DNA from: JAAYZQ01 sp034428935
GTDB taxonomy: Bacteria; Chloroflexota; Anaerolineae; JAAYZQ01
Direction: 5' to 3'
DNA length: 13,863 bases
Assembly: GCA_034428935.1 (NCBI GenBank)
Contig: DAOUHB010000019.1
Span: 1-13,863 of the forward strand
Shown here: positions 5,663-12,861 of the stretch, piece by piece
Position numbering within the stretch: the first letter of the stretch is position 1
Layout of the letters: each line of letters starts with the position of its first letter
The notes under the pieces: model-generated
What the model saw: the letters and a program-made list of their open reading frames with translations, nothing else
Databases searched by the model: none
What the model was told of the DNA's origin: nothing
Made by a program: the position numbers and the translations under genes

Positions 5663-7975
5663 TTACGCCCGCCTGCGCCGCAACCAGACGAACCCTGCTG
5701 CGGCCAGCGCCGCCAGGGTGGCCAGGCTGATGGCCAGGCCGGCGATCCAACTGGCCGGCCGGAAGGTCATGGTCACCGTGTGGGAGCCGGCGGGCACCGC
5801 CACCGCGCGGAAGGCATAGTTGGCCCGCAGGATCTCGGCCGGGCTGCCGTCCAGTTCGGCGCGCCACCCCGGATAGAAGGGATCGCTGAGCACCAGGTAG
5901 CCCTCGGCCGGGCTGTCCACGGCCAGCTCGATGCGGTCCGGCTCGTAACGCTCTACCCGGACCTCGCCGCCGGCCGCGTCCCCATCCAGCGGCCGGCCTG
6001 CCTCCAACACCACGCTCGTGGCCGGGTCAAAGCCGGCCTGGTGGATCATGGCCCACGCTTCTTCCTGGCTGCCGGCGACGGTCGCCCGCTGCACCAGGAA
6101 GGCGCGGGGGAGCGCCGTCGTGTTGCGATAGACGTTGACCTCGGCATCGCCCTCAAAGGCGAGCTCGAACTTTTTCCAGTCCAGCGTGATCTCTTTGCTG
6201 CCCAGGAGATAGCGAACCCCCAGAAAATCATAGAGCTGCGTGGAGCGCCCGCCGGTTCCTTGCCAGTAGCGCTCCACGTCGGCCACCACCAGGGGATTGT
6301 CGACGCCGCCCGCGTCGTACAGACCTGCCAGGAGCGCCGTGTCGGGCTGCCAGGAGGCGGCGACGTCGGTCCGCGAGTCGATGCGAAACAGGCCGGGCTC
6401 GCCCTGCAAGAACTGCACGATGGCCGGGTGCTGGTAGCCCTCCGTGGGCGGCTCGTGGCCGAGGTCGGCGTAGGCCCCCACCGACGCCAGGTCGAAAAAG
6501 ACCAGTCCGGCGGCCAGCCAGCCCAGCGTGCCGCGGCCCATGCGGCCGCTTCGCCGCGCGGCCAGCCAGGCCAACGAGGCGCCCAGGAGCAGCAGGGCCA
6601 GTACCACGCCGTTGGCCGCCGCCGACACGCGCCAGAAGAGCGTCGGATCGCGGTCCTGGGCCTGGTACACGACCAGGTAGGCCCAGGCGCCGCCCACCAG
6701 GGCCGCCCCGCCGCCCAGCCACAGGAGCCCCCTCCAGGCGCCGTCCAGCAACCTGCGTGCGGGGCGCTCCAGGGGCGATAGCAGGCGCTGCAGGCCGATG
6801 GCGGCCAGCGCCGCCAGGGCAAAATCGAGGAGCAGCACAAAGCGCGCCGGGGCGCGGAGCTGCCCAAAGCCGGGCAGCAGGCTGTAGGCCCAGCCGTGGA
6901 CGATGGACTGGCCGCCCAGGGCCAGCAACAGCCCGACGACGCCCAGGATCAGGAAGAGGCGCACCCGCGAACGGCCCCCCGCAGTGCGGGCCGGCCGGAG
7001 CAGCACGGCCAGGCCCGCCAACAGCAGGGTGAACACGCCCACGTAGCCGGCCGCCACCCGGTCCCAGACGCCCCAGTAGAGGGACGGCTCGCGGCTGCTG
7101 AACAGCCCGGGGACCAGCATCTCGCCCAGCATGGCCGGGACCAGCGAGTAGCGCGCTGCTTCGCGATAGGAGAGGCCGGCCCGCGGGCTGAGGCCCGCGT
7201 ATTCCACGGCCGGAAGCAGGACCAGTGCCGCCAGGCCCACGGCCACAGCCGCCGTCAGGGCCAACGCCAGCAGCGGCCAGGCGGCCTGCCAGCCCCCCGT
7301 GCGGCGCGTCCCTCCGGGCAGCAGCTCGATAACGGCCATAACCGCCAGCCCGATGCCGATGGCCAGCGTGATCTGCAGGTGGCCCTCCAGCGTGGCGACG
7401 CCCAACACCAGGCCCGTCGCGGCGGCCAGCGCCAGGCTGCGCCCTCGCAGCGCGCGCCAGAACAAGAGCACCACCAGGGGAAGCCAGGCGGCCACGGCGA
7501 TGAGGTTCAGGTTGCCCACGTGCACGACGAACAGGTCGGAGAACATGTAGGCCAGGGCGCCCGTCAGCGCCGCCACCGGGCGCAGCGGCCGTGCCGGGTC
7601 CAGGTATCGCAGGCAGAGGTACATGGCCAGCCCGGCCCAGAAGACGTGCAGGGCGGCCATCCACTGCAGCGCCTCGTAGGGAAAGGTGGGCGCCAGGAGG
7701 CTGAGGAGGAGGTTGAGCGGGTAAAAGAGCCCGCTCTGTGTGTCGGCGAGAAAGGGCGCGCCGCCATAGAGGTGCGGGTTCCAGAGCGGCAGGTCGCCGG
7801 CCCACAGGCGGGCTGCGGCGTAGCGATAGGTGGGAAAGAGGAACGAGACGAGGTCGCCGCCGCCGGCAGGCTTCCAGGCCTGGCCGGCGAGCACGCGCCA
7901 GAAGTAGCCGAGGGTTGCCAGGAGCAGCAACGCCGCTGCCCCCAGGTCGTGACGCAGAGACCGCCAATGGCTCAT
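5663..7975 (-). CDS. YfhO-like multi-spanning membrane protein (GT-C fold glycosyltransferase family)
   Basis: The protein has 770 residues from ATG 7975, with AGGGGG upstream; the reading frame stays open further upstream but runs into the methyltransferase gene. A hydrophobic helix at about 11-30 is followed by a conserved outside loop, GGDLVSFLFPTYRYAAARLW and DLPLWNPHLYGGAPFLADTQ, then SGLFYPLNLL. This is typical of YfhO and related GT-C proteins; the early Asp (D41) is in the position expected for a catalytic acid. About a dozen membrane helices follow, then a large outside domain (DSRTDVAASW, NPLVVADVERYW), a beta domain with LSDPFYPGWRAELDG, and a final membrane helix ending in WLRRRRA. 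In Firmicutes, YfhO supports lipoteichoic-acid glycosylation. Here it probably transfers sugar from a lipid carrier to a surface acceptor. It lies 17 bases after the methyltransferase, last in the minus-strand cluster. Confidence 0.85.
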   Translation of the reverse strand: MSHWRSLRHDLGAAALLLLATLGYFWRVLAGQAWKPAGGGDLVSFLFPTYRYAAARLWAGDLPLWNPHLYGGAPFLADTQSGLFYPLNLLLSLLAPTFPYEALQWMAALHVFWAGLAMYLCLRYLDPARPLRPVAALTGALAYMFSDLFVVHVGNLNLIAVAAWLPLVVLLFWRALRGRSLALAAATGLVLGVATLEGHLQITLAIGIGLAVMAVIELLPGGTRRTGGWQAAWPLLALALTAAVAVGLAALVLLPAVEYAGLSPRAGLSYREAARYSLVPAMLGEMLVPGLFSSREPSLYWGVWDRVAAGYVGVFTLLLAGLAVLLRPARTAGGRSRVRLFLILGVVGLLLALGGQSIVHGWAYSLLPGFGQLRAPARFVLLLDFALAALAAIGLQRLLSPLERPARRLLDGAWRGLLWLGGGAALVGGAWAYLVVYQAQDRDPTLFWRVSAAANGVVLALLLLGASLAWLAARRSGRMGRGTLGWLAAGLVFFDLASVGAYADLGHEPPTEGYQHPAIVQFLQGEPGLFRIDSRTDVAASWQPDTALLAGLYDAGGVDNPLVVADVERYWQGTGGRSTQLYDFLGVRYLLGSKEITLDWKKFELAFEGDAEVNVYRNTTALPRAFLVQRATVAGSQEEAWAMIHQAGFDPATSVVLEAGRPLDGDAAGGEVRVERYEPDRIELAVDSPAEGYLVLSDPFYPGWRAELDGSPAEILRANYAFRAVAVPAGSHTVTMTFRPASWIAGLAISLATLAALAAAGFVWLRRRRA

Positions 7976-7992
7976 AACTGCCCCCTGGACGA

Positions 7993-8739
7993 TTACAGAT
8001 CCTTGCCCGGTTTTCGGGCCACGCCCGCCACGGTCAGGCCAAAGGGCAGACTGTGGGTGCGCAGCCACCGGGCTTCGAGAAAGAGCAACCGGGAAAAAAG
8101 CCCGTTCTGCCACCCCGAACCGTTGTTGAGGGTTGGCCGTTTCCGGGGCGGCAGGCGCTTTTCCACGACCGACTGCACAATGGCAGGCGGCAGGGAAAAC
8201 GTATTGGCATAGGTCAGCCTTTCGACGCCAAACCCGGCCCCGGTGAGGTCCCGCCTCAGCCCGCGCGACGTGAACCGCCGGCCGGTGTGGACCACCACGT
8301 CGTGGTGGCGGCGCAACCAATCGTAGGCGGGCAGCCGCAGGAGAAGGCGGCCCCCCGGCCGGAGGACCCGCCAGAACTCGAACAACGCGGCGTGGTGGTC
8401 CGTCACTGCTCGATGGTACAGAACGTCAAAGGATGTGACCAGGTCAAAGGAAGCGTCGGGAAAGGGCAGCGAAGTGATCGATGCCTGGCCCAGGTGCGGC
8501 AGCGCCCGCCGCCGGCAGAAAGCCAGCCCCACGGGCGAAATGTCGCAGCCGGTGACGGTGCCGAAAGGCAGCAAGAACCTGGTGGCTCCGCCTGTGCCAC
8601 AACCGGCATCCAGGATCCGTAGATTCCGTGGACTAGGGTAGAGTTGGTTCAACAGCGAAATCGTGATTCGTTCCATGCCCCTGTACCACCAGTGACCATC
8701 CTCGGTCGCGTACATGCTTTCGTATGCACTCAGCTCCAT
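7993..8739 (-). CDS. Class I SAM-dependent methyltransferase
   Basis: The protein has 248 residues from ATG 8739. This start gives MELSAYESMYATEDGHWWYR, the N-terminus expected for this family (an acidic stretch then HWW), and it overlaps the stop of an 18-codon ORF as TGATG. Motif I is LDAGCGTGG (43-51), with acidic D66 in GCDIS. LPFPDASFDLV (91-101) and VLRPGGRLLLRLP (125-137) complete a Methyltransf_11/25-type Rossmann fold. The remaining 110 residues, including WLRRHHDVVVHTGRRFT, would form a lid or acceptor site. It is soluble and cytoplasmic. Its place among glycosyltransferase and amino-sugar genes suggests methylation of a sugar nucleotide or lipid-linked intermediate, but the substrate cannot be read from sequence. 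A GTG at 8766 would add nine residues but has no good ribosome-binding site and lies within the mini-ORF. Confidence 0.88.
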   Translation of the reverse strand: MELSAYESMYATEDGHWWYRGMERITISLLNQLYPSPRNLRILDAGCGTGGATRFLLPFGTVTGCDISPVGLAFCRRRALPHLGQASITSLPFPDASFDLVTSFDVLYHRAVTDHHAALFEFWRVLRPGGRLLLRLPAYDWLRRHHDVVVHTGRRFTSRGLRRDLTGAGFGVERLTYANTFSLPPAIVQSVVEKRLPPRKRPTLNNGSGWQNGLFSRLLFLEARWLRTHSLPFGLTVAGVARKPGKDL

Positions 8740-8795
8740 CAGCAATATCCGAGGAGCGCCTGCCACCAGGGCGGGGCAGCAGGCACGCGTCTCAT
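8739..8795 (-). CDS. Mini-ORF (18 codons) wedged between two overlapping coding junctions
   Basis: ATG 8795 overlaps the stop of the upstream glycosyltransferase as ATGA. Its own TGA (8741-8739) overlaps the methyltransferase ATG as TGATG. GAGGAGG (8800-8806), encoded within the last codons of the glycosyltransferase, sits four bases before this ATG. It is one of the best ribosome-binding sites on the minus strand. The peptide is MRRVPAAPPWWQALLGYC, with no recognisable family. The most economical reading is a coupling peptide that carries ribosomes from the glycosyltransferase to the methyltransferase, which has no strong site of its own. A sequencing frameshift looks less likely, because the neighbouring proteins appear complete. 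Confidence 0.55.
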   Translation of the reverse strand: MRRVPAAPPWWQALLGYC

Positions 8796-10873
8796 GGTTC
8801 CTCCTCTTCTATGGTAACTTGCAGCGTCCCCAGGACGACGGCGTCTCCCGGCAGGCGCTCGCCCGTTGCCTGCCAGGCCGGCAGCCGCTCCATGGTAGCC
8901 AGCAAGTAGAGCCCCGCTTCCAGGGTATATTGTCCCGGCGGGGCGCCGGCAGGGATTGCCAGCGGGTGAACGTCGAGAATGACCTCGCCGGGCTGCCAGG
9001 CGGACGTCGGATAGTGCCCGGTGTCCGGCTGACTGTCGTGGCCGGCCCACACCGGGCCGCCCCCTTCCGCGTTGTTTTCGCCCAACAGGTGGGCAAAGAC
9101 GGTATAGTCGGCCTCCATGGGCTCCAGAGCCTGCCAGTAGAGGATGAGGTGAATGACGTCGCCTGGCGCTGCCACCTCGGCGTCCAGGGCATAGCCCATG
9201 AGCCGGGCCCCCACTCCCAGGGCGGCCTGCACCGCGTGCGGTGGCGCGGGCGCCGGGTCCGGGCGAGGGGGCAGGTGGTAGGCGACGGCGTAGGGACGGC
9301 CATAGCGGTCGTCCAGGGTCCAGGTGACGCCGCCGTCGGGTCGCGCCGATTGCAGGGCGGGCAGGCTGGCCCCATCTTCGGCCAGGATGATGACCTGTGT
9401 CGCGGCGCGATGGGGCGGCGGGAAGACGTGCCCCGCCCGCCCGTCAAAGCTCGCCACCTGGCGTTGCAGAAGGAACTGGAGCGTGTAGTGGTCGGCCGGC
9501 GTTGGCGTCAGATACACCGCCTCGCCGGCGGGCAGGCCGTCCACGTAGTGGGCAATGCCGGCCAGGCCCTCGTCGTAGGCAAAGAACAGGTCGCCGCTCT
9601 GCGCCCAGGCCTGGAAATAGTCGCGGGCAGTCAAGAACCCCGAAAAGGCCAGGCCCAGGCCCAGAAGGGCGGCGGTCGCTCCCCGGAGAATGCCGGGCCC
9701 GACGCCAGCCAGGCGCCGCCCCAGGACCGCCACCCAGGTTCGCAGCGCGGCGAGCCCGCCGGCGCACAGGGCCGCCACGGCCGGCGGGGCGCCGATGGCG
9801 CGCCCAAAGTGCGGCGCATCCGTGGTGATCAGCGTCGGCACGACCATGACCGCCAGCCAAAGCACGGGCAGCATCTCCCGGGGTTGGCGAAAGCGGGCCA
9901 CGGCCCGCGCCAGGCCGGCGACAAAGAGGAGGGCCAGGAACGGATCGAGGATCGGCCGGCCGGGGAGGTTGCTGCGCGGGTTGGCGTCGCCGCGCACGAA
10001 GAACATCCCCAGGACCTCCGGCAGGTTGGACACCATGGCAGGCACGGCATCCTGAGGGGCGTTGGCGCCGGTGCTCAACGCCACGCTGGCCGGACGCTGC
10101 AGGAAATGGTCGGGGTGCGCCGCAAAATAGGCGAGAAGGGGCGCGGCGACCAGCAGGGCGACGGCGGCGGCCAGCAGCAGTCCCCGCCCGTTGCGCCGCA
10201 GGAATCCCCGTTCCAGGAGTGCCGCATAGGCCACAAAGGCGGCCGCCAATACGGGCACAAAGTAGCCGGCCTTGTAGGTATACAGGCTGCCGCCCAGGGC
10301 AAGCCCGGCAAGGAGCAGCGCCGGGAGTTGGCGGCGGCCCGGCCTGGCGCCGGCGTCCCGGAGGCCGTGGAGCAGCGCGGCGAAAGCCAGTGTCGCGGTC
10401 AGCGGCACAAAGATGGGCTCCATGCCGATGCGGCTGAAGGTCACGTGCCAGTAGAGGAGGGCCAATACCAGGGCAGTTGCCAGGGCTGGCAGCGCCCGGC
10501 AAAAGATCCCGCGACCCAGCCACCAGGCGAGGGGCACAGTCAGGATGCCGGCCACGGCCGACACCAGGCGGATGATCCACGCCTCTTCGCCCAACAGCGC
10601 CAGGGCCACGGCCACCAGGGAGATGGCCAGGGGCTCCTCGCCCATGTCGTCGGCGAAAAAGATGCGGGGTGTGCCGTCCTCCAGCAGCGAGCGGGCGGAC
10701 ACGCCGTTAAAGGCCTCGTCGTAGTGCAGGCCCGGGGGTACCTCCGGCAGCCGGTAGAGGCGCAGGGCAGCCGCCAGCAGGGTGATGAGCAACAGCGCCG
10801 CCGCCTCCCACCGCCCGGCCGGGCGCGCGGGGCGGGACTCGGCCGCCGGCCCGGCATCGCCTGGGGCCCTCAT
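8792..10873 (-). CDS. GT39/PMT-like membrane glycosyltransferase with C-terminal beta-sandwich domain
   Basis: The protein has 693 residues from ATG 10873, which overlaps the upstream stop by four bases (ATGA); the frame is open further upstream but only within the neighbouring gene. A short basic tail precedes the first membrane helix (about 23-41). The outside loop carries LHYDEAFNGVSARSL, with the Asp-Glu pair (52-53) that marks PMT/ArnT-type GT-C enzymes, and then DDMGEEPLAISL. Multiple helices run to about residue 430. A soluble outside part contains FFAYDEGLAGIAHYVDGLP. The last 138 residues (556-693) form a beta-rich domain, RLMGYALDAEVAAPGD to GTLQV, which is duplicated in the upstream gene. 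Such enzymes move a sugar from a polyprenyl-phosphate donor to a lipid or protein acceptor on the outer membrane face. The donor and acceptor are unknown. Confidence 0.87.
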   Translation of the reverse strand: MRAPGDAGPAAESRPARPAGRWEAAALLLITLLAAALRLYRLPEVPPGLHYDEAFNGVSARSLLEDGTPRIFFADDMGEEPLAISLVAVALALLGEEAWIIRLVSAVAGILTVPLAWWLGRGIFCRALPALATALVLALLYWHVTFSRIGMEPIFVPLTATLAFAALLHGLRDAGARPGRRQLPALLLAGLALGGSLYTYKAGYFVPVLAAAFVAYAALLERGFLRRNGRGLLLAAAVALLVAAPLLAYFAAHPDHFLQRPASVALSTGANAPQDAVPAMVSNLPEVLGMFFVRGDANPRSNLPGRPILDPFLALLFVAGLARAVARFRQPREMLPVLWLAVMVVPTLITTDAPHFGRAIGAPPAVAALCAGGLAALRTWVAVLGRRLAGVGPGILRGATAALLGLGLAFSGFLTARDYFQAWAQSGDLFFAYDEGLAGIAHYVDGLPAGEAVYLTPTPADHYTLQFLLQRQVASFDGRAGHVFPPPHRAATQVIILAEDGASLPALQSARPDGGVTWTLDDRYGRPYAVAYHLPPRPDPAPAPPHAVQAALGVGARLMGYALDAEVAAPGDVIHLILYWQALEPMEADYTVFAHLLGENNAEGGGPVWAGHDSQPDTGHYPTSAWQPGEVILDVHPLAIPAGAPPGQYTLEAGLYLLATMERLPAWQATGERLPGDAVVLGTLQVTIEEEEP
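8800..8806 (-). promoter_or_regulatory. Strong Shine-Dalgarno at the glycosyltransferase/methyltransferase junction
   Basis: On the minus strand GAGGAGG lies four bases before ATG 8795 and codes for part of the final Glu run of the upstream glycosyltransferase. The ATG it serves belongs to the mini-ORF, not directly to the methyltransferase, so it is the main evidence that the mini-ORF is translated. Confidence 0.7.
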
Positions 10874-12825
10874 GGCCGCACCACCTGCACCGTAGCCACG
10901 ACGATCCGATCTCCCAGGTCCGTGCCGCTCTCCGGGTCCCGCACGGGCAGGCGGTCCATGGTGGCCAGGAGGTACATGCCCACCTCCAGGGCATGGGGTC
11001 CCGGGACGGCAGCGGCGTCGACGGTCAGTGCATAGTTGTCGCGGACCAGCTCGCCGGGCGTCCATCGGTCGGTGGGCCAGCCGCCGCCCTGGGGCTCGCT
11101 GTCCACCTGGGCCCGGAACTGGCCGCTGCCGTCCAGGAGGTGGGTAAAGACCGTGTAGCGCTCCTCCATGGGGGCCAGGGCCTGCCAGTAGAGGGTCAGC
11201 AGCAGCGTTTCGCCCGGCGCCACCTCATCGGCATTCAGGGCATAGCCCAGCAGGCGCACCTTCCCCCCCAGGTCGAGGTTCATGGGGTTAGGGACCGGGT
11301 CCCCCGCGGCCGCGGGCGTCATGACGTACAACGACAGGTCGGCGTCGGTCCAGCCGCCGGAGTAGGCCTTGCTGCCGTGGCTCGCCAGCCAGCGGGTCAG
11401 GATGCCTTCGGGATCGTACTCGGCCGGGTTGCCAAAGCGTACGAGCCACAGACGCGGGTGCTGCCCGGCGATGCCGGCCAGGTCGCGCCCGGTGCGCTCG
11501 TCCTCCAGCGGGTAGTCGTAGCGCGGAAAGTAGTAGGCCTCCAGGCCGGGCGGCCGATAGTATTCAAAGATGGGGCGCTGCAGCGGATTGGCCAGCAACA
11601 ATGCGTCACCCGGTTGCGCGTTGGCCGCCACGTAGGCCATCATCCGCCCGTATTGGCCCTTGACGGCCGCACCCTGGCCCCCGTAGTAGGCGCTCAGGCC
11701 GTAGGCACTGCCCGCCACCAGGAGCAGGGCGCCGGCAGCTCCCAGGGGCAGCCAGGGCCGCCGCAGGAGGGGGGCCAGGCCCAGGGCGGCCAGCAGGTAA
11801 AAGGCCGGGGCCAGGAGCAGCAGGTAGCGGGCATAGAAAAACGGCATGATGGGATCGACGGCCCAGGCGAGGACCAGGGGCACCAGGAGGTAGGAGGCCA
11901 GCAACAGCCCTTCGACCCGGCCGGCGCCTGCCCTCGCACCCCGGTCCGCGGCCAGGGCGGGCCGCAGCGCCAGGAAGAGGCCCGCGGCCACGGCCACCAG
12001 GAAGAGGAGGGTCACGGCCCAGGCGGCGGCCGGCTGCAAGGCCAGGCCGCCGGCAAAGGCAGTCAGTGTTTCCAAAGCGATGCGCAGGGCGGCGGCCCCC
12101 CATTCGTCAAATCGTGCACTGGCCTTGCCCTCGAGGAACCCGGTCTGCACAGCAATCCAGGGCAGGTAGGCGACGGCCATTGCGCCGTGCACGGCCAGCC
12201 AGCGCCGGGCGCCTGACCGCCGGGCCCGCAGCAGGGCCGGGAACAGCACCAGGTTTTCGGCCAGGAGCACGAAAAAGGCATAGTAGTGGGTATAGACGGC
12301 CGCCAGCCCCGACAGGAAGCAGCCGAGGGCGGCGCCCGTGGAGCGCGGCGCCCGGTAGAAGCGCAGCGACCAGTAGACCGACGCCAAGGCCAGGAGCGTC
12401 ACCAGGCCGTACATGCGCGTCTCCTGGGCATAGTAGACCAGGGCCGGCGACAGGGCGGCCAGCAGCGCGGCCAGGAGGGCTATCGCCCGCCTCGCATCCT
12501 CACCGCAGGCCGCAAAGAGACGCCGGGCCAGGACATGGACGGTGGGCACGATGAGTGTGCCGGCAAAGGCGGACAGGGCGCGGGCCGCCAGGGGACCGGA
12601 CCCGGCCAGGCGCAGCCAGAGGGCCAGGAGGAAGGGGTAGAAGGGCGGATGGGTGTCGGCGCCGCCGGCCACGACCTCGGCCAGAGGCTGGCTGCTGAGC
12701 CAGATACTGAAGGCTTCGTCTCCCCAGATGTCCTGCCGGTCAATGGCGAACAGCCGCAGCCCAAAGGCCAGCAGCACGACCAGGAGCAGGGGCAGGGCGA
12801 CGCGCCAGGTGCGGGCAGGGCTCAT
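10870..12825 (-). CDS. ArnT/PMT_2-like membrane glycosyltransferase with C-terminal beta-sandwich domain
   Basis: The protein has 651 residues from ATG 12825, 36 bases after the aminotransferase stop. The first membrane helix (about 8-25) leads into IWGDEAFSIWL, with the catalytic-type Asp-Glu pair at 36-37. DTHPPFYPFLLALWLRL (57-73) follows, the characteristic PMT_2 signature for dolichyl/undecaprenyl-phosphate-sugar:acceptor transferases. About ten further hydrophobic helices follow, including YYAQETRMYGLVTLLAL, where the conserved QE(T/S)RMY motif of this family is visible. A soluble outside part precedes residues 523-651, a beta domain (LLGYALNADEVAPGETLLLTLYW, shortened here to LLGYALNADEVAPGE) that recurs in the next gene. 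The two proteins share fold and C-terminus but differ in their catalytic loops, so they probably use different acceptors or donors. The ATGA overlap with the next gene indicates cotranscription. Confidence 0.88.
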   Translation of the reverse strand: MSPARTWRVALPLLLVVLLAFGLRLFAIDRQDIWGDEAFSIWLSSQPLAEVVAGGADTHPPFYPFLLALWLRLAGSGPLAARALSAFAGTLIVPTVHVLARRLFAACGEDARRAIALLAALLAALSPALVYYAQETRMYGLVTLLALASVYWSLRFYRAPRSTGAALGCFLSGLAAVYTHYYAFFVLLAENLVLFPALLRARRSGARRWLAVHGAMAVAYLPWIAVQTGFLEGKASARFDEWGAAALRIALETLTAFAGGLALQPAAAWAVTLLFLVAVAAGLFLALRPALAADRGARAGAGRVEGLLLASYLLVPLVLAWAVDPIMPFFYARYLLLLAPAFYLLAALGLAPLLRRPWLPLGAAGALLLVAGSAYGLSAYYGGQGAAVKGQYGRMMAYVAANAQPGDALLLANPLQRPIFEYYRPPGLEAYYFPRYDYPLEDERTGRDLAGIAGQHPRLWLVRFGNPAEYDPEGILTRWLASHGSKAYSGGWTDADLSLYVMTPAAAGDPVPNPMNLDLGGKVRLLGYALNADEVAPGETLLLTLYWQALAPMEERYTVFTHLLDGSGQFRAQVDSEPQGGGWPTDRWTPGELVRDNYALTVDAAAVPGPHALEVGMYLLATMDRLPVRDPESGTDLGDRIVVATVQVVRP

Positions 12826-12861
12826 CGCGCACCCTCGAGCAGCACGGCGGCCGGGCGTCCA

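Noticed and set aside
5633..8212. Long plus-strand open frames (382 and 438 residues) across the YfhO-like gene
   Set aside because: They are antisense shadows caused by GC-rich third positions; the translations are Gln/Arg/Gly-rich without motifs, while the minus strand encodes a clear YfhO-like protein.
8714..11035. 773-residue plus-strand open frame opposite the methyltransferase and glycosyltransferase genes
   Set aside because: It is Gln/Gly/Arg-rich low-complexity translation with no recognisable domain, as expected from the opposite strand of GC-rich coding DNA. The minus-strand genes have clear motifs and linked starts.
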